A stretch of DNA of 64,000 nucleotides from Lachnospiraceae bacterium (GTDB lineage Bacteria; Bacillota; Clostridia; Lachnospirales; Lachnospiraceae): positions 55,386-119,385 of the forward strand of contig JAFPWO010000025.1 of NCBI GenBank assembly GCA_017394885.1, read 5' to 3'. The position numbers were made by a program, and so were the translations under genes. The first letter of the stretch is position 1; every line of letters begins with the position of its first letter. Of this stretch, positions 18,101 to 25,512 are shown one piece after another. The notes below the pieces were generated by a model, which was not told the DNA's origin, searched no databases, and was given only the letters and a program-made list of their open reading frames with translations.

Positions 18101-18308
18101 ACGTCAGGCTCTTGCCCTGACGGACACGGTCCGCGAAATCCTCAAAGAAGGCGACGTACTGATGATACAGATCGGTCCGGAGGAAACAGTTTTCCCCGAA
18201 AGGCCAGATCTGCTTGCCGGCAAAGATCCCCAGCATGATGAGGATCGGAAGGACAAACGCCAGTATCAGCGGCAGTTTTTCTTCAAAGGTCGTTTTTTTC
18301 CTGAGCAT
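15150..18308 (-). CDS. YfhO family membrane protein with a long acidic tail
   Basis: About 1052 residues. The first half has around a dozen membrane helices and the YfhO signature (FLRTDLYHQYVAFFEDF and GLGSNYSALFAYY); a large extracytoplasmic domain follows, then a last helix (about 835-855). YfhO-type GT-C proteins transfer sugars to lipoteichoic acid or other wall polymers. Unusually, about 200 residues rich in E, A and P follow the last helix, presumably cytoplasmic. Start 18308 has AAGGAGAA upstream. It is co-transcribed with GtrA and a GtrB-like transferase, which fits supply of a lipid-linked sugar to YfhO. Confidence 0.9.
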   Translation of the reverse strand: MLRKKTTFEEKLPLILAFVLPILIMLGIFAGKQIWPFGENCFLRTDLYHQYVAFFEDFADRVRQGKSLTYAFDIGLGSNYSALFAYYLCGPLHLFAFLVPTEYIIEFITYLIVLKIALCGLTMAWYLSKRFETRHIGIAFCGVCYALSGYLAAYSWNIMWLDVLWLTPIVIYGLEKLIKEDKPFLYCISLALAILCNYYISIMLCLFLALYFINRILALPAAGLGKQFRRFGNFVLFSLLAGGIAAILVIPCAYALAGTASANSTFPKTISNYFSILDMLARHLVVVDVEIGLDHWPNLYSGVLVFLLIPLYYMNPRVSYREKISNTLLLGFMLLSFNTNVLNFIWHGLHYPNSLPCRQSYLYTFVVMAMCFEGFRDIRERSKGQLVGTVWGSVILILILEVITDSAEIPYYACYASIAFIGLYALIIYLFKINRMDSMTAVALGLCVLIIEMGLNTAVTSVSYVNRTTFMQYNDCYDELVAVAEDEGDPLTRVERNNIRTKNDGAYFGYNSASIFSSTTNKLISDFYRAAGLEGNTNAYCITGASPFMYSFLHVGYRLSDSTLPASPLYELVATAQNRSGYTCYLYRNNYTLPLGYLVPDDTAELWQPVSSSPIKTQNSYVNIAAGVGNILVVENSTVAGSKLTATVQTPGHYMVHVTSSSVKKVTASIGDGKSRTWDNVNRGYLVDFGYCSDGDQLTLTAADDVSMNATLYRLDEQTFIEAWEKLSAHPYEIESITDTRSKTEIRGKVNAEEASLLTLSIPYDNGWSATVDGEEVKIGKLGNAFLAVAVGPGEHEVVFSFTPEGLGLGLKVCLISLGIFLLLFFLFRLLPLRKKNGGNPAENAPVPAVPKEEVSSRTDAVIQAAEEEKKARPAEESGKERIAKMHAYDEAERARIREELSKTRPIPTVEERHEDEKLLDLDAEKAQETAEEAVPAEPEIPGFLFEGERVKEAAGEVLPEEKPAEEPAPEAPIVEELVIGYEDIPELPIDEEAAGVPELPGEASAEELPEEAAPQAPEAEIPVHALSIEEMEAMLAKAEATLKAYEESLHE

Positions 18309-18738
18309 CGGATTTCTCCTTCCTGACAAAAATGAGCAGCTTGCTGAAGAAATAATTCAGTATGATGACGACGGCCGAGGTGATCATCTTCATGAGCACC
18401 GGCGGCAGGCCGAGCAGGTCGACGGTGAGGTAGAGCAGCAGTTCCTGGACCCCGAAGGTAAAGAGCCGGCTGCCGACAAATTTGATAAACTCCGGGACGA
18501 TCGTTTTCGCGCTGTAGTCCAGGCTCTGAAACACGTAGCGCTTGTTGGTGAAAAAGGCAAAAACGATGGCGCTGGCCGTAGAGATGATATTCGCGATCAG
18601 GTGATTCATCCCGGCCAGCTTGACCAGTGCGGTAAAGATGACCCAGTCCACCAGTGTGGTCAGGACCCCGAAGATCAGGTAGCTGACCGTCTCGCGGTTC
18701 ACATATTTTTTCGACAGTTCCGTGAGGCGCTCCTTCAT
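18283..18738 (-). CDS. GtrA family membrane protein
   Basis: 151 residues with four membrane helices, and the GtrA pattern YLIFGVLTTLVDWVIF followed by FTNKRYVF. GtrA proteins are thought to flip or position polyprenyl-phosphate sugars. A GGGGGA ribosome site precedes the start. It overlaps the upstream glycosyltransferase by ATGA and the downstream YfhO start by 26 bases, so the three are translationally linked. Confidence 0.9.
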   Translation of the reverse strand: MKERLTELSKKYVNRETVSYLIFGVLTTLVDWVIFTALVKLAGMNHLIANIISTASAIVFAFFTNKRYVFQSLDYSAKTIVPEFIKFVGSRLFTFGVQELLLYLTVDLLGLPPVLMKMITSAVVIILNYFFSKLLIFVRKEKSDAQEKNDL

Positions 18739-19715
18739 TTTGCGTCCCCCTTCAGACGGATGGTTTCTCCCTTGGCCGTGATCACGGCGTCCCGGTCGCT
18801 TTCCTGCAGGATATAGACCGGCCGGTCCTTGGCTTCCAGATAGATGTGGGAGATATATTCCCCGACGATCCCGAGCGAAAGCTCGATCACGCCGCCCAGG
18901 AAGAGCACGACGCATAAAAGCGAGGCATAGCCGGGCACGTCGATCCCCATGATCAGGGTTTTGATCAGGGTGGCGGCGATATAGATCAGGGAGACGATAA
19001 ACAGGATCAGGCCGACGTTGCGGACCAGCTTTAAGGGCTTGATGGTAAAGCTCGTGATGCCGTCCAGCGCGTATTTGGCCAGCCCCTTGAAGCTCCATTT
19101 GCTGGTGCCGATGGTCCGTTCCACGTTTTCATAGGGGATCCAGACGGTATCGAAGCCGACCCACATAAATATGCCTTTCGAGAAGCGTTCCACTTCGGAA
19201 AGCTCCAGGATCGCGTCCACCATCTGGCGGCTCATCATGCGGAAATCCACGGCGTTCTGCACCATTTTGACGTCGGAGATGGAATTGCTGAATTTGTAAA
19301 ACAGCCGGGAGAACCAGCTGCGGATCCCTTTTTCGCCCTCCCGGGTGGCCCGGCAGGCGGCGGCGCAGTCGTGTCCGGCCAGGATCTGTTCGACCATTTT
19401 AGGGATCAGCGCCGGCGGATGCTGAAGATCCGCGTCCATGATGATGCAGTAATCCGCGGTGGAGTTCCGAAGGCCGGCGTACATGGCGGCTTCCTTGCCG
19501 AAATTCCGGGAGAAGGAGAGATAATGGACATGGTCGTGCTCGCGGCTCATCCGGCGCAGCAGGGCGGCGGAATCGTCGCGGGAGCCGTCGTTGACAAATA
19601 TATACGAAAAGGAGAAGTCCTGAATGCCGCGCACGATTTTCTCGGTTTCGGAAAGAAACGTGGGCAGGACCTCGGCTTCATTATAGCAGGGGACGATAAT
19701 ATCTACCGTTTGCAT
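18735..19715 (-). CDS. GtrB/DPM1-like family 2 glycosyltransferase
   Basis: The 326-residue protein starts with a GT-A domain (IIVPCYNEAE, FVNDGSRDDS, IMDADLQHPP) and ends with two membrane helices (about 230-310). This layout belongs to polyprenyl-phosphate glucosyl/mannosyl transferases that make a membrane-bound sugar donor from NDP-sugar. It heads the minus-strand operon with GtrA and YfhO, giving a donor synthase, a probable flippase and a transferase. The sugar is unknown. Confidence 0.92.
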   Translation of the reverse strand: MQTVDIIVPCYNEAEVLPTFLSETEKIVRGIQDFSFSYIFVNDGSRDDSAALLRRMSREHDHVHYLSFSRNFGKEAAMYAGLRNSTADYCIIMDADLQHPPALIPKMVEQILAGHDCAAACRATREGEKGIRSWFSRLFYKFSNSISDVKMVQNAVDFRMMSRQMVDAILELSEVERFSKGIFMWVGFDTVWIPYENVERTIGTSKWSFKGLAKYALDGITSFTIKPLKLVRNVGLILFIVSLIYIAATLIKTLIMGIDVPGYASLLCVVLFLGGVIELSLGIVGEYISHIYLEAKDRPVYILQESDRDAVITAKGETIRLKGDAK

Positions 19716-19821
19716 GAGACAGAAACCTTTCTTGTGGCTTTATCTGCAAAACCGGCGAAGGCGGCAAAATGCTGCAGACTGCCGATAGTTCAACAATTTA
19801 TTCTACCGCAAAAGAGAAGAA

Positions 19822-19855
19822 AAGTAAAGAAAAAAGCTGATGCTTCCGCATCAGC
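19822..19855 (-). terminator. Terminator overlapping the stop of a small membrane protein gene
   Basis: An 8-bp stem (19836-19843 with 19848-19855) and TTCC loop is followed on the minus strand by a T-rich run. The stop codon at 19851-19853 lies inside the hairpin. Confidence 0.8.
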
Positions 19856-20120
19856 CCTGATCCTCTTCCTCCGGAACGTCTTCGTCCGGTTCCGGAACGT
19901 CCCCGTCCGGCGTCGTTTCCTGCTTTTTTCCCTGCGCCAGGCGGAGCATGAGCAGGAAGGCATAAAGCACGATCGGAAGCGCCACGGTCAGCCCCAGCGC
20001 CGCTTTAAATACCGTTTTTGCGTTTTCGCTGCCCTGGACGGCCGCGATAAAACAGATAATATACATGGAGAGCAGCAAAGCGATCACCACGATCGCTCCG
20101 ATCCGGCGAAATTTCTTCAT
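19851..20120 (-). CDS. Small two-helix membrane protein with an acidic tail
   Basis: 89 residues: two predicted membrane helices (about 8-28 and 40-62) and a C-terminal tail of mostly D, E and P from about residue 66. I do not recognise a family. It is divergent from gmk, with a 112-base gap that contains the gmk promoter, and ends in its own terminator, so it is a genuine single-gene unit. Ribosome site GGAGACGAG precedes the start. Confidence 0.65.
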   Translation of the reverse strand: MKKFRRIGAIVVIALLLSMYIICFIAAVQGSENAKTVFKAALGLTVALPIVLYAFLLMLRLAQGKKQETTPDGDVPEPDEDVPEEEDQG

Positions 20121-20162
20121 AACTCGTCTCCTGTGATGATGGCGTGAAAAGACAGCCTTTCA

Positions 20163-20191
20163 TTGACGAAAGCCACGGAACAGATTATAAT
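20163..20191 (+). promoter_or_regulatory. Predicted promoter of the gmk-rpoZ-rimO operon
   Basis: -35 TTGACG (20163-20168) and consensus -10 TATAAT (20186-20191), spacer 17 nt. A start site near 20198 favours the gmk start at 20233 over the upstream ATG at 20206. Confidence 0.75.
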
Positions 20192-20232
20192 AAATCAGTA
20201 ATCTTATGTCAATGCAGAGAGGATTTCCTTCC

Positions 20233-20907
20233 ATGAGAAAAAAAAAGAAAAAAGGCGAGCTCCTTGTCGTTTCCGGCTTTTCCGGCGTCGGAAAGGGAAC
20301 CGTCATCCGCAGACTGATGGAGAAGCATCCCGAGTATGCGTTCTCCGTTTCGGCAACGACCCGGGCTCCGCGTCCTGGCGAAGTGGACGGGAAGGACTAT
20401 TATTTCCTGACCCGGGAAGAGTTCGACCGGTGGCTGGAAGAAGAGCGTTTCCTGGAGTACGCGCATTTCTTCGACCGCTCCTACGGGACGCCGAAGGAAG
20501 CCGTGGAAAAACTGCGCAGGGACGGGAAAAACGTGATCCTCGACATTGAGACCGAAGGGGCCATGAACGTGAACAAGGCCTGCCCGGAATCCCGGCTGGT
20601 CTATATCATTCCGCCCAGCGCGGAAACGCTGAAAAACCGTATTGTCGGCCGCGGGACGGAAACGCGGGAGCAGATCCGGCGCCGTCTTGAAAAAGCGGTA
20701 CGCGAAGCGGAGACCGTTTCGGCGTATGACTATATCGTAGTCAATGATTCCGTGGAGGAGACCGCCGATGAGATCCACCGCCTGACCATGGGCGATACCG
20801 AAACGCGCATCCCCCGGGAAGAAGCCCTGGCGCTCTGCGCCGAAATCCGGGAAGATTTGCTGGAAATCTTGAAAGAATTTGAAGATTGTGATAACATAAA
20901 AAATTGA
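20233..20907 (+). CDS. gmk: Guanylate kinase
   Basis: 224 residues with the P-loop GFSGVGKG (15-22), SATTRAPRPGEVDGKDYYF for GMP binding and the lid region with RRLEKA. It converts GMP and ATP to GDP and ADP. The order gmk-rpoZ is usual in Firmicutes. I prefer the start at 20233, the natural N-terminus (MRKKKKKGELLVVSGFSG), over the in-frame ATG at 20206 which would lie almost on the transcription start. Confidence 0.96.
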   Translation: MRKKKKKGELLVVSGFSGVGKGTVIRRLMEKHPEYAFSVSATTRAPRPGEVDGKDYYFLTREEFDRWLEEERFLEYAHFFDRSYGTPKEAVEKLRRDGKNVILDIETEGAMNVNKACPESRLVYIIPPSAETLKNRIVGRGTETREQIRRRLEKAVREAETVSAYDYIVVNDSVEETADEIHRLTMGDTETRIPREEALALCAEIREDLLEILKEFEDCDNIKN

Positions 20908-20944
20908 TATTTCAATACCTAGCAGAAGATAAAGGAGTTTATTC

Positions 20945-21400
20945 ATGCTGCATCCCTCTTATTCCGAACTGATGACAAAGATCAACAGCAATGCCGACGG
21001 GGATCCGTTGGTCAAGAGCCGTTATTCCATCGTGATGGGGACCGCCAAGCGGGCCCGCCAGCTGGTGGACAAGGGATATATGGAACTGGAAGACCACAGC
21101 CGCAAGCCGCTGTCCATCGCCGTGGAGGAACTGGACGAGGGCGAGATCCGTATTCTGACCGAAGAAGAGGACGCCGCAATGAAGGCGGAACATCAGGAGC
21201 GGATGGCTGCCGAAGAAGAAGCCCGCCGCGCCCTGCGCGAGGCCCGGGCGGCCGAGGCGGCGCAGCGCCGGTCCATCCTTGCCGACGATGACGACGACGA
21301 TGACGACGAGGAGGACGAAGACGAGCCCGAAGAGGGCGAGGAACTATCCGAAGAGCGGCTTCCGGAAGAAGTGCAGGAGGAAGCCGGAGAGGAAGACTGA
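20945..21400 (+). CDS. rpoZ: RNA polymerase omega subunit with an acidic extension
   Basis: 151 residues. The first 65 carry the omega core (HPSYSELM, YSIVMGTAKRARQL, KPLSIAVEEL), which helps assemble the beta' subunit. The rest is a helical E/A/R stretch followed by a tail with a run of eight aspartates and many glutamates; typical omega proteins are 70-90 residues. The ribosome site AAAGGAG is well placed. It overlaps rimO by one base (TGATG). Confidence 0.93.
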   Translation: MLHPSYSELMTKINSNADGDPLVKSRYSIVMGTAKRARQLVDKGYMELEDHSRKPLSIAVEELDEGEIRILTEEEDAAMKAEHQERMAAEEEARRALREARAAEAAQRRSILADDDDDDDDEEDEDEPEEGEELSEERLPEEVQEEAGEED

Positions 21401-22743
21401 TGGCTTCCGTATATATCCTTTCCCTCGGATGCGACAAGAATCTGGTGGATTCGGAAGTCATGCTGGGCCTGCTGAATGGGGCGGGCCACAGCTTTACGGA
21501 CGATCCCTCAAAGGCGGAAGTGATCCTGGTCAATACCTGTGCCTTCATCGGGGACGCCAAGAAAGAAAGCATCCAGGCGATCCTGGAGCTGGCCAGGCAA
21601 AAGGAAGAAGGCTGCTGCCGGGTCCTGATCGCTTCGGGATGTCTGGCTGAACGGTATAAAGAGGAGATCCTGGCCGAACTGCCGGAGCTGGACGCCGTCG
21701 TCGGGACGGCTTCCTATGACCGGATTGCGGAAACCGTGGAAAAGCTGTTGGCGGGATCGGAGAAAGCGGTCCGGGTCTTTGATGACCAGAGCCGGATCCC
21801 GGCCGCGCAGGCGCGCATCCTGACCACGGGCGGCCATTATGCATACCTGAAGATCGCCGAGGGCTGCGATAAATTCTGCGCCTACTGCGCCATCCCCTTT
21901 GTCCGGGGGCGCTACAGGAGCTTCCCCATGGAGCGCCTGATCCGGGAAGCGGAGACCCTGGTATCCGGCGGGGTGCGCGAACTCATTTTAGTCGCGCAGG
22001 AAACGACGCTCTACGGAACGGATCTGTACGGGCGGAAGGCCCTTCCCGATCTGATCCGGGGGCTGGCCGCCATTCCCGATCTCAGATGGATCCGCCTGCT
22101 CTACGGATATCCGGAGGAGCTGACGGATGAGATGATCGATCTGATGGCTTCGGAACCGAAGCTGTGCCATTATCTGGATCTGCCGATCCAGCATGCCGCG
22201 GACAGCGTTCTGGCCCGGATGGGCCGCACGACTACCAAGGCGCAGCTGCGGAGCCTGATCGGAAAACTCCGGGAGAGGATCCCCGACATTGCGCTGCGGA
22301 CCACGCTGATGAGCGGGTTCCCGGGCGAAACGGAAGAAGAACATCAGGAAAATCTGGACTTCATCCGTGAGATCCGCTTTGACCGGCTGGGCGCCTTTGC
22401 CTATTCCCGGGAAGAAGGGACTGCCGCGGACCGCATGAAGAATCAGGTCCCGGTCCGGATCCGGAAAAAACGCCGGAACGAGCTGATGCGCGCGCAGCAG
22501 GAGGTCGCGTTCGCGAAAGCCGCGTCCATGCCGGGCCGGATCCTGGAGGTCATGATCGAAGGCCAGGTCGCGGAAGAAGATACTTACGTGGCACGGACCT
22601 ACATGGATGCGCCGGAGGTGGACGGATACCTTTTCCTTTCTTCGTCCGAACCGCTGGTGAGCGGAGACTTTGTCACGGTCCGGGTGACCGGCGCCCGGAA
22701 CTACGATCTGATGGGAGAACGAACGGATGAATCTGCCGAATAA
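21400..22743 (+). CDS. rimO: Ribosomal protein S12 methylthiotransferase RimO
   Basis: 447 residues. The N-terminal UPF0004 domain has cysteines in LGCDKN (C11), NTCAF and SGCLAERY that hold the auxiliary cluster; the radical-SAM motif CDKFCAYC follows near 155-162, and a TRAM domain ends the protein. It adds a methylthio group to an aspartate of ribosomal protein S12. LGCDKNLVDSE separates it from the tRNA-modifying MiaB. It overlaps rpoZ by 1 base and pgsA by 17 bases. Confidence 0.95.
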   Translation: MASVYILSLGCDKNLVDSEVMLGLLNGAGHSFTDDPSKAEVILVNTCAFIGDAKKESIQAILELARQKEEGCCRVLIASGCLAERYKEEILAELPELDAVVGTASYDRIAETVEKLLAGSEKAVRVFDDQSRIPAAQARILTTGGHYAYLKIAEGCDKFCAYCAIPFVRGRYRSFPMERLIREAETLVSGGVRELILVAQETTLYGTDLYGRKALPDLIRGLAAIPDLRWIRLLYGYPEELTDEMIDLMASEPKLCHYLDLPIQHAADSVLARMGRTTTKAQLRSLIGKLRERIPDIALRTTLMSGFPGETEEEHQENLDFIREIRFDRLGAFAYSREEGTAADRMKNQVPVRIRKKRRNELMRAQQEVAFAKAASMPGRILEVMIEGQVAEEDTYVARTYMDAPEVDGYLFLSSSEPLVSGDFVTVRVTGARNYDLMGERTDESAE

Positions 22744-23266
22744 ACTGACGATCTGCCGCATCTGCCTGGTCCCGGTCATCTGCGCCCTGCTGTTGCTGGC
22801 GCAGCCCGGCGGGGACTGGATGATCTATGCGGCGGCGGTGCTGTTCATTATCGCCTCGCTCACCGATCTCTTTGACGGGAAGATCGCACGGAAGACCGGA
22901 CAGGTCACCAACTTCGGGAAATTCATGGACCCGCTGGCGGATAAGTTGCTGGTCTGCTCGACCTTGGTGTGTTTTGTGGCCAGGGGAGAAGCCCCGGCGT
23001 GGGCCTTCCTGCTGATCATGGCCCGGGAATTCGCGATCAGCGGCTTCCGCCTGATCGCGGTCGAAAAGGGCGTCGTACTGGCCGCCAGCCAGCTCGGAAA
23101 GCTGAAGACCAATATCCAGACAGCCTGGATCATCGGGCTGCTGTTCCCTTTTGAATGGAATGTCTGGAAAGTGGCGACACAGATCCTGATGTGGGCCGCC
23201 GTTATCTTGACAATCTGGTCGTTTGCTGATTATATTTATCATAATAAAGCCGTACTGAAGGAGTAG
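22727..23266 (+). CDS. pgsA: CDP-diacylglycerol-glycerol-3-phosphate 3-phosphatidyltransferase
   Basis: 179 residues with several membrane helices and the CDP-alcohol phosphotransferase motif, here D-L-F-D-G-K-I-A-R with downstream GKFMDPLAD. It makes phosphatidylglycerol phosphate, the first committed step to phosphatidylglycerol. The rimO-pgsA overlap is common in Clostridia. Confidence 0.95.
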   Translation: MNLPNKLTICRICLVPVICALLLLAQPGGDWMIYAAAVLFIIASLTDLFDGKIARKTGQVTNFGKFMDPLADKLLVCSTLVCFVARGEAPAWAFLLIMAREFAISGFRLIAVEKGVVLAASQLGKLKTNIQTAWIIGLLFPFEWNVWKVATQILMWAAVILTIWSFADYIYHNKAVLKE

Positions 23267-23270
23267 AGCG

Positions 23271-23636
23271 GTGAAGTGGCTGCGTGAAATGTATACCGGG
23301 GAAAAGCTGGCGGGGGATCTTCCCTCGATCCTGCACCGGATCGACGAGGAGAACGGGGAGATGACCGATCTCTGCCGGCTGATCACGCTCTCCACCGCGC
23401 AGCAGTGCCAGCTGGATATTCTTCCCGTCAAGGAGATAACGAAGCCGTTCTACCGTCAGGCGGATCTGGCGGTTGTGGGCATTGCCGCCGACAGGAAGGA
23501 AGCGCAGACCGTGGTCACCCGGATGCTGGAGGACTGTATGAAAGCCGGAAAAGGCGGACAGCTCCGGACCTATTTTGAAGCCATGGGCGAAGACGCTTTC
23601 GGCTCCCGGGAGGAGGTGAGCGTACGGCAGTCATAG
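23271..23636 (+). CDS. Uncharacterised small protein
   Basis: 121 residues starting at GTG, 4 bases after pgsA. I do not recognise a family. The sequence looks soluble and mixed alpha/beta, with a segment ADLAVVGIAADRKEAQTVVTRMLEDC resembling a small dimeric domain. Its position between pgsA and DUF2953 in one operon suggests a cytoplasmic protein of unknown role. Confidence 0.65.
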   Translation: MKWLREMYTGEKLAGDLPSILHRIDEENGEMTDLCRLITLSTAQQCQLDILPVKEITKPFYRQADLAVVGIAADRKEAQTVVTRMLEDCMKAGKGGQLRTYFEAMGEDAFGSREEVSVRQS

Positions 23637-23644
23637 CGGGAATC

Positions 23645-24649
23645 TTGCTGACGATCCTGAAAGTGATCGGATGGACCCTGCTCGGTATAGTAGGGCTGGT
23701 TTTGCTTATCGTGATCCTGGTCCTCGCCGTGCCGTTCCGCTACGATATCAAGGCACGTTATCATGAAGGGGTCAAGGCAAAAGGCGGCGTGCACTGGCTT
23801 CTGAAACTGATCCATGTGAAATTTGCGGCGATCAACGCCCAGGTCCTGGTAAAGGTCAATGTGCTGGGGCGTACCTTTAAGAAGCTCCATGTCGGCAACT
23901 GGGGAGAAAAGCCGCCGAAGCCGGAGCCGGAGCCGGAAGAAGCCAGACCGGTCTCGGAAGGCGAAGACATTTTCAGCGCGCAGGATGAGCCGGAAAGCGA
24001 TGCGGCGGAGCCGGCACCGGAGGCGGAAGAGTCTTCGGCAGAGACAGAAGAAAAGCCGGCGGAAGAAACGGCCGCACCGGAACCGGAAGAGAAGCCGGAG
24101 GAAGAAAAGGCAGAGGAAGCCCCGGATTCTTCCGAAGCGTCCGCGGAAGCCGGGCAGGAGGAGGGAAAGAGCCTGGACGAGCGTCTCGAAGAGCTGGAAG
24201 AAAAATGGGACGCGCTGATGGAAAAGTACGATACGGCCGAGGCTTTCCTGTCCGACGAAAAGAACCAGAAGACGATCTCCCTGATCCTGAAGCAGCTGAA
24301 AAAGCTGGGCAAGCATCTTTTGCCGACCCATTTCCTGCTGGACGGCGATCTGGGCCTCAAAGATCCGGCCAAGACCGCGAACCTGATGGCGAAGATCTAC
24401 CGCTTCTATCCGCTGCTGGGCGAAAACATCCGCCTGCGGGGCGTTTACGACAGGCCGGAAACGAATCTTTATGCAGAACTCAAAGGACGGCTGCGGCTGG
24501 GCATCATCGTGGAGATCGCCCTGCGGCTGCTTCTCAATAAAAACTTCCGCCGCTGGCTGAAATACTTCCTGAAAAAGTCAAAAGGCGAAGAGGAAACAGA
24601 AGAAATCAAAACCGAGGAAAGTGCGGAGGCAGCGCAGGCGGCGGCCTGA
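23645..24649 (+). CDS. DUF2953 family protein (YtfI-like)
   Basis: 334 residues. An N-terminal membrane helix (about 5-30) and PFRYDIKARY are typical of DUF2953, as is the C-terminal block with ADLYGRVRLGI-like ELKGRLRLGIIVEIALRLL. The middle (about 95-180) is a low-complexity insert of E, P and A. The best start is a TTG at 23645, since no ATG or GTG is in frame nearby. The next gene encodes GerW, matching the ytfI-ytfJ pair of Bacillus, a context linked with spore germination or core maintenance. Confidence 0.78.
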   Translation: MLTILKVIGWTLLGIVGLVLLIVILVLAVPFRYDIKARYHEGVKAKGGVHWLLKLIHVKFAAINAQVLVKVNVLGRTFKKLHVGNWGEKPPKPEPEPEEARPVSEGEDIFSAQDEPESDAAEPAPEAEESSAETEEKPAEETAAPEPEEKPEEEKAEEAPDSSEASAEAGQEEGKSLDERLEELEEKWDALMEKYDTAEAFLSDEKNQKTISLILKQLKKLGKHLLPTHFLLDGDLGLKDPAKTANLMAKIYRFYPLLGENIRLRGVYDRPETNLYAELKGRLRLGIIVEIALRLLLNKNFRRWLKYFLKKSKGEEETEEIKTEESAEAAQAAA

Positions 24650-24677
24650 CTTAAATCCGGCAGCAAGGAGGAATACA

Positions 24678-25088
24678 ATGGCAGACAACAGATTCAGCAC
24701 GGTGATCGAAGGCATGTTCAAAAGCATGAATGCTTTCATGAGCTCCAAAACCGTAGTGGGCGAACCGATCGTGGTCGACAAGGATACCTTCGTGATCCCG
24801 CTGGTGGATGTTTCCATCGGCGTCGGGGCCGGGGCAAACGTCAACGATCATAAAAACAAAGACCTCGGCGGCGGCGGGATGAGCATGAAAATGAATCCCA
24901 GCGCGGTGCTCGTGGTCCAGGAAGGCGTGGCGCGGATCATCAACATCCAGGAGAATGATAAGCTGCTGCACTTTATCGAATCGGCGCCGGATACGGTCAA
25001 CCGGGTCGCGACCATGCTGAAGAAGAATAACAAGACCAAGAAGGTCGACGCCGCGGTAGAGAGCGCGTTCGACGACCTTGAGATCTGA
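24678..25088 (+). CDS. GerW family protein (YtfJ-like)
   Basis: 136 residues with the GerW/YtfJ pattern VVGEPIVVDKDTFVIPLVDVS followed by a Gly/Ser-rich GGGG loop and NPSAVLVVQEG. In Bacillus YtfJ is a forespore protein affecting germination, but the family also occurs in non-sporulating Firmicutes, so it does not prove sporulation here. AAGGAGG lies 6 bases before the start. It follows DUF2953 by 28 bases. Confidence 0.92.
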   Translation: MADNRFSTVIEGMFKSMNAFMSSKTVVGEPIVVDKDTFVIPLVDVSIGVGAGANVNDHKNKDLGGGGMSMKMNPSAVLVVQEGVARIINIQENDKLLHFIESAPDTVNRVATMLKKNNKTKKVDAAVESAFDDLEI

Positions 25089-25156
25089 GCCGGCGGGCCG
25101 GATCCGTCCTATTTATACTGTTTTTGGCGAAGTAGAAAAAATATTTAAAATTCTGC

Positions 25157-25185
25157 TTGCATTTTATTTGTTGTTTTGTTATATT
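25157..25185 (+). promoter_or_regulatory. Predicted promoter for rpmB
   Basis: -35 TTGCAT (25157-25162) and -10 TATATT (25180-25185), spacer 17 nt, about 50 bases upstream of the rpmB start. Confidence 0.7.
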
Positions 25186-25236
25186 CTTCATGTTGCGGTG
25201 CTGTCCGCGGCAAGCAAGTAGTGAGGAGGTGCGGTT

Positions 25237-25422
25237 ATGGCAAAATGTGCTGTTTGCGGGAAGGGCGTTCACTTTGGAAACAACGTAAGCCATTCTCATA
25301 GAAGATCGAATCATATCTGGAAGCCTAATGTAAAGTCTGTTCGCGTAAAAGTGGACGGCGGGACCCGGAAAATGTACGTTTGCACTTCCTGCCTGAAGTC
25401 CGGCAAGGTTGAGCGTGCGTAA
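25237..25422 (+). CDS. rpmB: 50S ribosomal protein L28
   Basis: 61 residues with two CxxC pairs (CAVC near 4-7 and CTSC near 49-52), so the zinc-ribbon form, plus GNNVSHSHRR and the KSVRVKVDG block. It binds 23S rRNA in the large subunit. GAGGAGG precedes the start. It is a single gene between a promoter and a terminator. Confidence 0.97.
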   Translation: MAKCAVCGKGVHFGNNVSHSHRRSNHIWKPNVKSVRVKVDGGTRKMYVCTSCLKSGKVERA

Positions 25423-25435
25423 AAGCTCTGAGAGA

Positions 25436-25477
25436 AACAGCCTGTAGACTGTGCGGCAGTCAGCGGGCTGTTTTTGT
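25436..25477 (+). terminator. Terminator of rpmB
   Basis: A bulged stem with ACAGCC (25437-25442) paired to GGCTGT (about 25466-25471) plus inner GACTG/CAGTC pairs is followed by TTTTTGT. Confidence 0.8.
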
Positions 25478-25512
25478 ATAACCAGAAGTTTTATCATGAA
25501 AAGGAGGAAGGT

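Noticed and set aside
24678..25088. Evidence that the organism sporulates
   Set aside because: GerW and DUF2953 occur in non-sporulating Firmicutes too, and no sporulation-specific regulator or spo gene is in the window.
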